Of a stretch of 59,964 nt of DNA, positions 1 to 7,304 are shown piece by piece. How positions within the stretch are numbered: position 1 is the stretch's first letter; each line of letters opens with the position of its first letter. The notes beneath the pieces were generated by a model, which was not told where the DNA came from, made no database searches, and was given only the letters and a program-made list of their open reading frames with translations. The stretch is taken from the NCBI RefSeq assembly GCF_000938255.1, contig NZ_JYMR01000054.1, forward strand, positions 1 to 59,964, given 5' to 3'. A program made the position numbers and the translations under genes. This stretch comes from Bradyrhizobium sp. LTSP849 (GTDB lineage Bacteria; Pseudomonadota; Alphaproteobacteria; Rhizobiales; Xanthobacteraceae).

Positions 1-427
1 CGGTCACTCGCCAGCTTAGATAGAGCACGCCACCTGGGACAAGGATGGCCAGAAGCCTCGCGACCGCTGGCGCAATGGCTTCGGGCTCGAGATGCATGAT
101 GACGGTCTCGCAGAGAACGTTGGTGAAGCTTGCCTCCGGAATCCCATCAAGAGCCGGAAGGACTGCCCGTTTGAACTCGATCTGCGGATGGCGGCTTCGC
201 GCTTCGGCCAGAAGTCCTTCAGACGCATCGAAGCCCACGGTCGGATAGCCTCGAGCTCCGAGCCAGGCGGCGTCACGACCGCTGCCGCAACCGACATCCG
301 CAGTAGGACCGGGGATGAAAAACCGATCCACCACGTTGTGCATATCGATCGGTGCCGGCTGGGCGGCCCAATCGTCGGCGAAAGCCTTGGCATCCCGATT
401 ATAGGCGCTCAGTGTCGTGTCGTCCAT
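1..427 (-). CDS. Class I SAM-dependent methyltransferase, 3' end beyond window
   Basis: Reading the minus strand from the ATG at 427 gives an open frame of about 142 codons that runs off the left edge. It therefore has no stop here. Around residues 43-51 it carries the glycine-rich SAM-binding motif I (DVGCGSGRD), followed by GFDASEGLL, where the acidic residue would contact the SAM ribose. The later segment with VPGGVLYLSW matches the usual strand 5 region. It lies 35 nt downstream of the MarR gene on the same strand, so the two are probably co-transcribed. The substrate cannot be told. The fold call is firm; the C terminus is missing only because of the window edge. Confidence 0.8.
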   Translation of the reverse strand, partial: MDDTTLSAYNRDAKAFADDWAAQPAPIDMHNVVDRFFIPGPTADVGCGSGRDAAWLGARGYPTVGFDASEGLLAEARSRHPQIEFKRAVLPALDGIPEASFTNVLCETVIMHLEPEAIAPAVARLLAILVPGGVLYLSWRVT

Positions 428-462
428 TTTTGGCGGTCTCCTTCGTCGCCGGCCGTCGAACC

Positions 463-954
463 TCACCTCGACTCGCCACCGGCGTTTGCCGGCACATCAA
501 GCAACCTTCGCAGTAGATCAGTACACAGCAGCAGGTCCTCCTCGCTCCAGGATTCTACCCTCGTCCGGAACGCAGCGCCCTTGGCCTGCGTCGCGAGTTC
601 CATCCGCCGACGGCCATCGGCGGTCAACGACAGGACGATGCTTCTACGATCGGAGGGGGCGGTCAACGTCGCAACCAACCCCAAGCGCACCAACTCGCGA
701 GTGAGGCGGCTTGCCGCGCTGCGGTCCATGCCCATTGCCTCCGCTACGGCACTCGGCTTGGCGGGGCCGTACGACTTGAGCCAGAGCGCGATATGGAACG
801 CGGCCGGTTGCAGCCCGGCGGAAAATGTTTCCGACGCCTGTGCCGTCAGAGCACGGGACTGGCTTACCAGCGCGTTCAGTACGGCACCCAGCCCCCGAAT
901 GCGCGCTTCTCGCCTGCCTCCATCTCGCGGAGCTTTGCTCGAATGCGAAATCAT
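463..954 (-). CDS. MarR-family transcriptional regulator
   Basis: A 163-residue protein of typical MarR length. The winged helix-turn-helix lies around residues 60-110: KPSAVAEAMGMDRSAASRLT is the helix-turn-helix, and the APSDRRSIVLSLT segment is the beta wing with the DxR signature of the family. Members usually repress a neighbouring gene and release DNA on binding a small phenolic or oxidant. It is divergent from the dehydrogenase at 1051, and the shared 96-nt gap holds short palindromes overlapping a promoter, so autorepression and control of the dehydrogenase are likely. The inducer is unknown. Confidence 0.88.
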   Translation of the reverse strand: MISHSSKAPRDGGRREARIRGLGAVLNALVSQSRALTAQASETFSAGLQPAAFHIALWLKSYGPAKPSAVAEAMGMDRSAASRLTRELVRLGLVATLTAPSDRRSIVLSLTADGRRRMELATQAKGAAFRTRVESWSEEDLLLCTDLLRRLLDVPANAGGESR

Positions 955-991
955 GATTCCACGCCTGCCTATGGGTTCTCTGCCAGATTAG

Positions 992-1044
992 TTGACAAAT
1001 AGCCACTATCTTATATAGTAGATATATATCCACTAAAATAAGGA
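992..1044 (+). promoter_or_regulatory. Promoter with overlapping palindromes for the dehydrogenase gene
   Basis: TTGACA at 992-997 and TATAGT at 1014-1019, 16 nt apart, form a near-consensus sigma-70 promoter. The inverted repeat ACTAT-cttat-ATAGT (1005-1019) covers the -10 box, and the perfect 10-bp palindrome GATATATATC (1021-1030) follows directly. TAAGGA at 1039-1044 is the ribosome site for the ATG at 1051. MarR dimers bind such AT-rich palindromes, so these are the best operator candidates for the divergent MarR gene. That binding is inferred. Confidence 0.6.
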
Positions 1045-1050
1045 ACGCCC

Positions 1051-2004
1051 ATGTCGCCGCCTCGTCTCACCGCCGTGCTGACCGGCGGAACCAGCGGCAT
1101 CGGCCAACGCACCGCGGTTGCGCTTGCGCAGAAAGGTGCAGATCTGGTTCTCACTGCCCGCAGCAAAACCAGGGCCGACTCCACAATAGAGATCATCGAA
1201 CGCGCCGCCCCCGGAACAAAGGTCGATATACACTACGGTGATTTCCGCGATCTGGCCTCGGTTGCCGCACTCGGACGCGAGATCGCCTCACGCCATCCCC
1301 GGATCGACGCCCTGATCAACAATGCCGGGATTCATGCGTTCAAATCCCGCGTCACCAAGGACGGCTATCCGGAGATGGTCGCGGTCAATTATCTGGGGCC
1401 CTGGCTTTTCACGAATATCCTGCTTGAGACAGTTGTCAGGTCAGCGCCCTCACGCATCGTGACAGTCGCATCGGAAGCCTCCCGGCAAGGCGCCGGCTTT
1501 GACCCACTCGCCGCCCTCGTCGACAAACGCCAGTTCTCCGCTCAAGGCTCCTCGGTGATCTACGGTCAGACCAAGTTGTTGAATATCATGTTCTCGATGG
1601 AACTGGCGCACAGGCTGACGGGGACCGGAGTGGCGGTAAACTGCCTCTGTCCCGGATTCAACGTGACGGGTCTCGGGCGCGAACTTTGGTTCGCAGCACC
1701 CCTCGAGCGTTTATTGACCTGGCTGAAGGTCGGCAATCCCGAACGCGGCGCGGGCATCATCGTCAGCCTCGCCAGCGATCCCGCCTTCGCCGATATGACG
1801 GGCGGCTACTTTTCCGTCAGTGACGCGTCACGGCTCGCCCCTGTGGCGCCAGGCGACGATCCCCAAGCGCTGCGAGCACTTTGGCAGGCAACGGCGGAAC
1901 GAGTTGCAGCGTTCTACCGGGATGAGGTCGTCGAGAGACGATCCCATCCAATGGCAACCAGCGAACCGTCACCGCCCGGTCCGATATCTTCATCTGCGAT
2001 GTAA
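1051..2004 (+). CDS. Short-chain dehydrogenase/reductase, retinol-dehydrogenase-like
   Basis: A 317-residue Rossmann oxidoreductase. Visible signatures are TGGTSGIG near residues 11-18 (cofactor binding), NNAG near 90-93, a serine in the VASEAS segment, and the catalytic YGQTK. The C-terminal tail after about residue 265 is longer than in minimal 250-residue SDRs, as in the WW-domain-oxidoreductase or retinol dehydrogenase subgroup. An arginine near the end of strand 2 suggests NADPH. Divergent MarR control is likely. The substrate cannot be read from sequence. The ATG follows TAAGGA by six bases. Confidence 0.85.
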   Translation: MSPPRLTAVLTGGTSGIGQRTAVALAQKGADLVLTARSKTRADSTIEIIERAAPGTKVDIHYGDFRDLASVAALGREIASRHPRIDALINNAGIHAFKSRVTKDGYPEMVAVNYLGPWLFTNILLETVVRSAPSRIVTVASEASRQGAGFDPLAALVDKRQFSAQGSSVIYGQTKLLNIMFSMELAHRLTGTGVAVNCLCPGFNVTGLGRELWFAAPLERLLTWLKVGNPERGAGIIVSLASDPAFADMTGGYFSVSDASRLAPVAPGDDPQALRALWQATAERVAAFYRDEVVERRSHPMATSEPSPPGPISSSAM

Positions 2005-2095
2005 AACTTGTGGTTCCTGTAATCGATGACATGTAGTAAATGCCTTCAAATCTATTGCGCGAGTATTGACGCAGTAACTGACTTTCCGGACTCAT

Positions 2096-2746
2096 ATGCG
2101 CAGGCTTCGGATTCTCTGCCTTCACGGATATCACGGGCATGCCAAAATGCTTCAGTCGCAGATGGCACCCCTTACGAAAGGATTGGAGCTGTTTGCCGAG
2201 TTCGTCTGCGTAGACGCGCCGTCCCTCTCGACCGGGGGCTTCGGCTGGTGGCACGCTGTTTCGACCGAGGATCGTAATCGGAAGCACGTCGGCGTTGCCG
2301 GGTCGGCGAGGCAATACGAAGGGTGGACCAAAACGAAAGATTGGATGATTTCGCTGTTTGAGCAAAGCGCTCCGTTCGACGGCGTGTTCGGTTTTAGCCA
2401 GGGAGCTACGCTCACGTCGCTTCTTGTCGGTTTAAGAAATCACCGTTCGGAAAGCCGGATCTCGTTCGATTTCGCAATCATGGTCGGCGGGTTTGCCAGC
2501 AATGACGGCAGTCACGCGGATCTATATCAACGGAAATCGCAATACGATTTGCCCTCGGTTCACATCATCGGCAAATCGGACTTGATAGTCCCCAGCAACC
2601 GTTCCGAACATCTTGCGGGCTTCTTCAAGGCCCCCCTTATGCTGAGGCATTCTGGCGGGCATGTTATTCCCAGCGATCCGATAGTGCGAAACGGCGTCAC
2701 TACCTTCCTGCAAGAAAGAGCGCGCGACTTCGGCCTGGCACATTGA
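2096..2746 (+). CDS. FSH1-type serine hydrolase (alpha/beta hydrolase)
   Basis: 216 residues. The N terminus RRLRILCLHGYHGHA has the HG oxyanion element of alpha/beta hydrolases. The nucleophile elbow is GFSQG (residues about 100-104). The acid lies in IIGKSDLIVPS and the histidine in HSGGHVIPS, so the triad is complete. Order and spacing match the FSH1/OVCA2 serine hydrolases, which act on short-chain esters or thioesters and are common in fungi and scattered in bacteria. The ribosome site is weak (CCGGA). It stands alone after a 91-nt gap. The 228 nt downstream (2747-2974) show no supportable gene. Confidence 0.8.
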   Translation: MRRLRILCLHGYHGHAKMLQSQMAPLTKGLELFAEFVCVDAPSLSTGGFGWWHAVSTEDRNRKHVGVAGSARQYEGWTKTKDWMISLFEQSAPFDGVFGFSQGATLTSLLVGLRNHRSESRISFDFAIMVGGFASNDGSHADLYQRKSQYDLPSVHIIGKSDLIVPSNRSEHLAGFFKAPLMLRHSGGHVIPSDPIVRNGVTTFLQERARDFGLAH

Positions 2747-2974
2747 AGCGCAAATCGAAATGTCTGATCAGAAGAACTTGATGACGCTAACATGGAAAGG
2801 TCTGAGCACTTACACAAACGACGAACCCCGGACAAACCAGGTTCGAGCCTCCGCGCAGTCTCACTGCGCAATTCGGAAGGCGAGCATCAGAACGCGTAAA
2901 GCAGCCCGTTTGCCGACAAGCGTCTGTTCCTTTCTTCCATCGACGCCATCTCTTATGCTCCTTCCTCTCGACGG

Positions 2975-3343
2975 TTAACTTATCTCGTCGACCCGGTCCG
3001 GGTAGAAGGCGACATAATCCTTGATCTGCGCCATCGCTTCAAATGGAGTCTCATAAGTCCACACCGCGTTGCGTGAACGATCACCGCCAGCAGGAATGCT
3101 GTAGTAGGAAGCGTCGCCTTTGTAGGGGCAATACGAAGTGTGTTCGCTGCGCATAAGCGCGGCCATATCGACGTCCCGACGGGGGATATACTGAACGGGC
3201 GGATACGACGTCTCGCGAAGTGTCAACGCAGCGCTTGTGTCGGCGATGATTATTCCGCCGACCTTGACCACGATGCGAGACGGGTTCGCTTCGATCAAAA
3301 TCGGGTGGTCCGGCCCCGGAATCTTCACTGGCTTGTCAGTCAT
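2975..3343 (-). CDS. DUF427 domain protein
   Basis: 122 residues, the normal length for a single DUF427 beta-tent domain. Diagnostic segments are PDHPI at the start, RETSYPPVQYIPR in the middle, and SYCPYKGDASYYS, the conserved CPxKG block. The function of the family is not established; members are often near oxidoreductases or stress genes. A GGAG site precedes the ATG at 3343. It lies downstream of the GlcG-like gene and the second SDR on the same strand, so the three may form a loose unit. Confidence 0.85.
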   Translation of the reverse strand: MTDKPVKIPGPDHPILIEANPSRIVVKVGGIIIADTSAALTLRETSYPPVQYIPRRDVDMAALMRSEHTSYCPYKGDASYYSIPAGGDRSRNAVWTYETPFEAMAQIKDYVAFYPDRVDEIS

Positions 3344-3454
3344 GACTCGTCTCCGTGTTGGCAGGTGCAGGTGGTCGCTATCGCGCTCTCCGAAGGTGTG
3401 CTCATTGCGCTTGTTCTTTTGGACGGCTGTGAATCATCATGATCTGAGCTCCTA

Positions 3455-3892
3455 TTATTCAGCTCGCATCGCATCGGGCACGAGCGCAAGGGCTGCTTTC
3501 GCGCAATCGACGTCGTGCTGCACCGTGGGAGCCCCGCTCACCCCGATTGCCCCGACGACTTCTCCGCCCACCTTGATAGGAAAACCTCCTCCGTACGCCG
3601 CCACACGCGCAAGCGTGGGGATCCCAGCCAGAAGCGACGGGTCGCGCTGGATAAAGTCGAAAAAGTCCTGGGTGGAGACGCCGAACAGAGCTGTGTACGC
3701 CTTGTTCTGCGCAATCTCGATGGAAAGGATCGGGGCCCCATCCATCCGGCTGAAGGCCTTGAGATTGCCGCCGTCATCGAGAATCGCGATGTTCTCGGCG
3801 ACCCCCATTTGTCTGGCTTTTGCCACCGCCTGGTCGATCATCTTCTGTGCCAGCTCGGAAGAAATGCTATGCTTCGTCACTACGTTGCCCAT
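3455..3892 (-). CDS. GlcG/HbpS-family heme-binding protein
   Basis: From the ATG at 3892 the product is 145 residues, the usual size of the DUF336 (GlcG/HbpS) family. A longer upstream reading exists, but GGAGGAG sits just before this ATG, which decides the start. Typical blocks are MIDQAVAKARQMGV, AILDDGGNLKAFSRMD, AQNKAYTA, GGFPIKVGGEVVGAIGVSG and the final DxxCA segment. Members bind heme or modified corrinoids, or act as accessory proteins in glycolate or diol metabolism. Here it sits between an SDR and DUF427, which gives no clear pathway. Confidence 0.85.
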   Translation of the reverse strand: MGNVVTKHSISSELAQKMIDQAVAKARQMGVAENIAILDDGGNLKAFSRMDGAPILSIEIAQNKAYTALFGVSTQDFFDFIQRDPSLLAGIPTLARVAAYGGGFPIKVGGEVVGAIGVSGAPTVQHDVDCAKAALALVPDAMRAE

Positions 3893-4004
3893 CGGGCTCC
3901 TCCCACCGTTTGAAATGCGTTGCGCGCCAATCGGGTTTGGTCTCAACAATCGACTGCCATGACCACGCCCGATCGATGAAGCGTGAACGAGAAAACCCTC
4001 AGAG

Positions 4005-4748
4005 TCAGTGGCTCTTGCCGCCATCGACGTGGAGGACATGGCCGGTGATGTAGGAGGCTCCCTCCGACGCGATGAAGACGATCGCGTTGGCGATTTCTTC
4101 CGAGAGGCCGAGACGCGCCATCGGAACGGTCGCCGTCAGCGCCGCCTTGTTCTCCGGCGTGCCCGTGAAGCGGGTCAACATGCCGGTGTCGATCGGGCCA
4201 GGCGCCACCGCATTGACACGTATCCCTGACTTCGCGAGCTCGAGCGCCACCGACTTGGTGATGCCTTCGACCGCGTGCTTGCTGCCGACATAGATCGGGG
4301 CCCCCGCCGCGCCCTCGTGCCCATAGGTCGAGGAGATGTTGATAATGGTCCCGCTGCGCTGTCCCTGCATGACACGCGCTTCGTGCTTCATGCTCAGGAG
4401 TACGCCGAGAACATTGGTGTCGAACGTCGCGGAATAGCTTTCCGCGGTCTGCTCCGTGATCGGGCCGGGTTTGCCTTCGGTGCCGGCATTATTGACCGCG
4501 ATATCAAGACGCCCGAAGCGCTCAACGGTGCGGTCGACGAGACGACGGACATCGTCTTCCTTGCGCACATCGGCCTGGACGAATTCGGCTTCGGCACCGA
4601 GCGAACGGAGTTCGCGAACCAGCGCCTCACCGGCATCCGGCTTGCGCCCAGAAACAACAACGCGATTGCCGGCTTTCGCGAACGAGACTGCCGCAGCGCG
4701 GCCGATGCCCGTGAGGGCCCCGGTAATGAGAACGACTGATGATGGCAT
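4005..4748 (-). CDS. Classical short-chain dehydrogenase (glucose/3-oxoacyl reductase-like)
   Basis: With the ATG at 4748 (preceded by AAGGAGA) the protein has 247 residues, a classical SDR length. It has TGALTGIG for the cofactor, NNAG, the catalytic serine in INISSTYG, YVGSK as the YxxxK motif, and PGPIDTGM. The C terminus ITGHVLHVDGGKSH is typical of FabG-like enzymes. An arginine after strand 2 (SGRKPD) suggests NADPH. It is divergent from the LysR gene at 4917 across a perfect inverted repeat, so it is probably the LysR target. The substrate is unknown. Confidence 0.88.
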   Translation of the reverse strand: MPSSVVLITGALTGIGRAAAVSFAKAGNRVVVSGRKPDAGEALVRELRSLGAEAEFVQADVRKEDDVRRLVDRTVERFGRLDIAVNNAGTEGKPGPITEQTAESYSATFDTNVLGVLLSMKHEARVMQGQRSGTIINISSTYGHEGAAGAPIYVGSKHAVEGITKSVALELAKSGIRVNAVAPGPIDTGMLTRFTGTPENKAALTATVPMARLGLSEEIANAIVFIASEGASYITGHVLHVDGGKSH

Positions 4749-4879
4749 GATTATCTCCTTGATAAGAAAAGGTTTCTGTGGCGGCGGTCTCCGACCGGGT
4801 GCTGTGAGAGGGGTCGGTTGGGGCGTTGGCCCCAAGATGAGCGTTCTCGACCAATTGAAAAACAGGCCATAATTCCAAA

Positions 4880-4905
4880 CATATCGGACATGGGTGTCCG
4901 ATATG
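4880..4905. promoter_or_regulatory. Perfect inverted repeat, probable LysR operator
   Basis: CATATCGGACA (4880-4890) and TGTCCGATATG (4895-4905) are perfect 11-base inverted arms around TGGG. The site lies between the divergent SDR (start 4748) and LysR gene (start 4917), with GGAGG for the LysR gene starting at its right edge. LysR regulators commonly bind such dyads next to their own gene. Binding is inferred from position and symmetry. Confidence 0.7.
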
Positions 4906-4916
4906 GAGGTTCGCGG

Positions 4917-5837
4917 ATGGACAGTTTGGGATCGCTCAATGCGTTCGTTCGGGCCGCCGAAACCCGAAGCTTCACGGTTGCGGGACGGCAGCTTGGCGTG
5001 TCGTCATCGGCGATCGGCAAGTCAGTGGCTCGGATGGAGGAACGGCTCGGCGTGCGCCTCTTCCATCGCAGCACGCGCAGCATCACACTCACCGCGGAAG
5101 GCGCGCTGTTCCTCGATCGGTGCCGGCGCATCTTTTCTGAAATCGAAGCAGCCGAGCTTGAGCTGTCGCAGACACACGGGGCCCCACGCGGCACGCTGCG
5201 TGTCGGTCTGCCATTGGTCGGCATGCTGATGATACCGACGCTCGCGGCGTTCATGCGGACCTATCCCGAGATCATGCTGGATCTCGATTTCAGCGATCGG
5301 ATCATCGATGTGATCGAGGAGGGTTTCGACGCCGTGGTGCGCTTCGCCGACGCCGGCGACACGCGCTTGATGTCGCGGGCCTTGGGCACCTATCGCCGGC
5401 GCCTGGTGGCGGCCCCGGCTTATCTCGCGGCCAAAGGTGTTCCCAAAACCCCTGATGACCTCAAGGCTCATGCCTGTCTGCACCACAGGTTTCCGACCAG
5501 CAGAAGGTTCGAGCAATGGCCCTTGCCGCCTGAGCAGGCCGGCGTCGAGATTGAACTGCCGAAAACGGCGGTCGCAAGCACGCTTGAGCCGCTGATCTAT
5601 ATGGCCGAACAAGGCCTGGGCATCGCCTATTTGCCGGACTTCGCTATCGGCCGGCAACTTCGTGAAGGCCTGCTCGTCACCGTGCTCGACGACTACACCG
5701 ACCGCTCCGGACCGCTTCGGGTGTTGTGGCCGTCGAGCCGGCATCTCGCTCCCAAGCTCAGAGCTTTCGTGGACTTTCTCGCCGCGAACCTTATCCCCGC
5801 CGTGGAAGGCGAAGCAGACAGCGGGATAGGTTTCTAG
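4917..5837 (+). CDS. LysR-family transcriptional regulator
   Basis: 306 residues from the ATG at 4917. A GGAGG site 8-12 nt upstream makes this better than an earlier in-frame ATG. The helix-turn-helix is at residues 1-60 (LNAFVRAAETRSFTVAGRQL, then SSSAIGKSVARMEERLGVRL). The effector domain follows, with GTLRVGLP and the FAD...RLMSRAL segment seen in the CrgA/DsdC-like subgroup that often controls a neighbouring oxidoreductase. It is the likely regulator of the divergent SDR. The effector is unknown. Confidence 0.88.
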   Translation: MDSLGSLNAFVRAAETRSFTVAGRQLGVSSSAIGKSVARMEERLGVRLFHRSTRSITLTAEGALFLDRCRRIFSEIEAAELELSQTHGAPRGTLRVGLPLVGMLMIPTLAAFMRTYPEIMLDLDFSDRIIDVIEEGFDAVVRFADAGDTRLMSRALGTYRRRLVAAPAYLAAKGVPKTPDDLKAHACLHHRFPTSRRFEQWPLPPEQAGVEIELPKTAVASTLEPLIYMAEQGLGIAYLPDFAIGRQLREGLLVTVLDDYTDRSGPLRVLWPSSRHLAPKLRAFVDFLAANLIPAVEGEADSGIGF

Positions 5838-5963
5838 GAGAGGTTGATCTCAATCGGCGCGCCGGATGGGCGAGGAGACGCGCGCAAAAATGCGTGCCAA
5901 ATCGCATTAGATCGTGATGCCGGCCCAGCCCAAGACAATCGCAGACAAGATAAACGGCGCCCT

Positions 5964-6113
5964 GATCACGGGGCCCTTGGCAACGTCAGGGCCTTCACGG
6001 ACCTCGCCGGAGTAAAGGGCGGCAAGATCGCACGCGCAGATGTTGCTCGATTCGTGGTCGATCAACTGACGACCAACACCTGGTTGCGGCGGACACCGGT
6101 CATCCTGTGGTGA
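5964..6113 (+). pseudogene. C-terminal scrap of an NmrA/SDR-type NAD(P)-binding protein
   Basis: The reading GNVRAFTDLAGVKGGKIAR, then ADVARFVVDQL, ending RRTPVILW before the stop at 6111, matches the C-terminal end of atypical SDR proteins of the NmrA type (the ADVA-F block is characteristic). Nothing upstream in this frame looks like the required Rossmann half. It is a remnant. A separate N-terminal scrap of the same kind of protein lies downstream, not upstream. Confidence 0.55.
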
Positions 6114-6175
6114 AGCTTGGTCCCACAGATCCCTTTTTCAAGGCCGTAACGGCGTGAACCGCGACGTTCACACCA

Positions 6176-6417
6176 ATGACGATCGAGATCGAACATGAAG
6201 GTTCTTGTTTGGTTGCAACGGGCGGAACCGGACGGCTGATCGTCTGCGACGCCTTGGCGAAAAGCCATTCCGTCGTTGCCCGGGTTCGCTCGAAGGCCCG
6301 CGCCCTGGATTTCCGCGGGAGCAGACATGATCGAGGGCGCCCCCGTGACGAGGGTGCCCTCATTCGCGTCCTGAAGGTCTCCTCCGCAACGGGCGGCAGG
6401 GCGGCATCGAGATAATC
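6176..6417 (+). pseudogene. N-terminal Rossmann scrap of an NmrA/SDR-type protein, frame-disrupted
   Basis: The frame contains VATGGTGRLIVCDALAKSHS, then ARVRSKARALDF, the dinucleotide-binding start of an NmrA-like protein. After that the expected ADMIEG continues in a neighbouring frame and RDEGALIRVL returns in the first, so small indels have occurred. A TAA ends it at about 6417. It lies downstream of a C-terminal scrap of the same family, so the two halves are in reversed order. Confidence 0.5.
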
Positions 6418-6558
6418 CGAAGGGACGCGAACCAGTTCGTCGAAACCGAAGAACGAAACCCGCTTTCGGTGATGGCATTCAAGTCGCTGCACGACTTCAA
6501 TCTCGAAACCTTTGGAACTGACGTCCTGCTCACCCTCGCAAGCGTCACTACCGGCTAA
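6391..6558 (+). pseudogene. C-terminal fragment of an unrecognised protein
   Basis: An open frame overlapping the previous scrap reads GGIEIIRRDANQFVETEE, later MAFKSLHDFNLETFG, and ends at TAA 6556. Composition and codon use look protein-coding, but no start or N-terminal partner is visible. I do not recognise the family. The 287 nt from 6559 to 6845 hold no supportable gene. Confidence 0.35.
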
Positions 6559-6845
6559 TCGTTTGGCTATTTCATCTGCGTAAATTTCGCGCGCGTCATA
6601 TTTCGTCTATCCTGTTTTTACGCCATCGCCGCCGATCGCCGCACGCGCGTTCAACACCCTCTTCCCCAAGACCAAAATCTTCGGTTTTGATGAACTCGCA
6701 ACTGTCTGAAAACAGCGGTGTGCGAATATGCGAGATACGAAAAACAGTCAGTCGAAAAGCGAGCAACAGAAAATGTAAAGCAGCCTTTGTCAGAATGAGA
6801 TCATCAAAAAACGAGCCGACCCTCTCGCTAAGTCTTTGAAAAGGC

Positions 6846-6889
6846 TGGAGCGGGTGAAGGGAATCGAACCCTCGCATTCAGCTTGGAAG
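6846..6889 (-). other. 3' portion of a tRNA-Gly(UCC) gene, probable attachment-site scar
   Basis: Read on the minus strand, the 44 bases run from the anticodon loop (CTTCCAAGC, anticodon TCC) through the variable loop, the T arm GGGTTCGATTCCC and the acceptor end CACCCGCTCCA. The 5' half of the tRNA (acceptor 5' strand, D arm) is absent. Such 3' tRNA copies are the usual footprint left at one end by tRNA-targeting integrases. No integrase lies next to it in this window. Confidence 0.75.
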
Positions 6890-7024
6890 TCGGGAAATCT
6901 TGTAGTGTCTTCAAAGCTCGTTCTGACATTTCAGACGTTTTTGGCCCATTGAGATCATTACAGAATTTGTTGTTGTCAGAATGGCGGCGCAAACCCGACG
7001 ATCGCAGTTGCCCCGTTTTGCGCG

Positions 7025-7168
7025 TCATGGAAATCCGTGAAGTAACGGTGGGAGCGCCTGTATCAGCAACACTGTGCTTCCGCCTAACATGCTGGCACCC
7101 ACGACGAGCACAGACAAGACCCGTTCCCAAAGCATCTCGTTGCTGGCGGCGTCAGTCGAGTCCATCAT
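7025..7168 (-). CDS. Possible small single-span membrane protein
   Basis: From the ATG at 7168 the 47-residue product begins MMDSTDAASNEMLWERVLSV and continues VLVVGASMLGGSTVLLI, one plausible membrane segment. There is no strong ribosome site, and the frame is open further upstream. Small one-span proteins of this sort are common beside accessory DNA in rhizobia. Most of the 415 nt between the tRNA scar and the ABC gene (6890-7304) holds nothing else I can support. Confidence 0.35.
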   Translation of the reverse strand: MMDSTDAASNEMLWERVLSVLVVGASMLGGSTVLLIQALPPLLHGFP

Positions 7169-7304
7169 GGCCAGCTTGAGCCGATTATGTCCAAGACCAA
7201 ATAAGCTGACCGAACGTTGTACCATTGCGCACTGAGAGCATCGGCTAGCCTTTGGCTTAGCTTCAAAACTCGGTAGTTACCTGCATCGCGCAGGGAACCG
7301 TAGA

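Noticed and set aside
4818..4916. Longer N terminus for the LysR gene
   Set aside because: The extra residues span the operator, and the ribosome site GGAGG clearly precedes the ATG at 4917.
6828..7130. 100-codon minus-strand frame as a gene
   Set aside because: Its C terminus (ARVRFPSPAPAF) is just the translation of the tRNA-Gly remnant.
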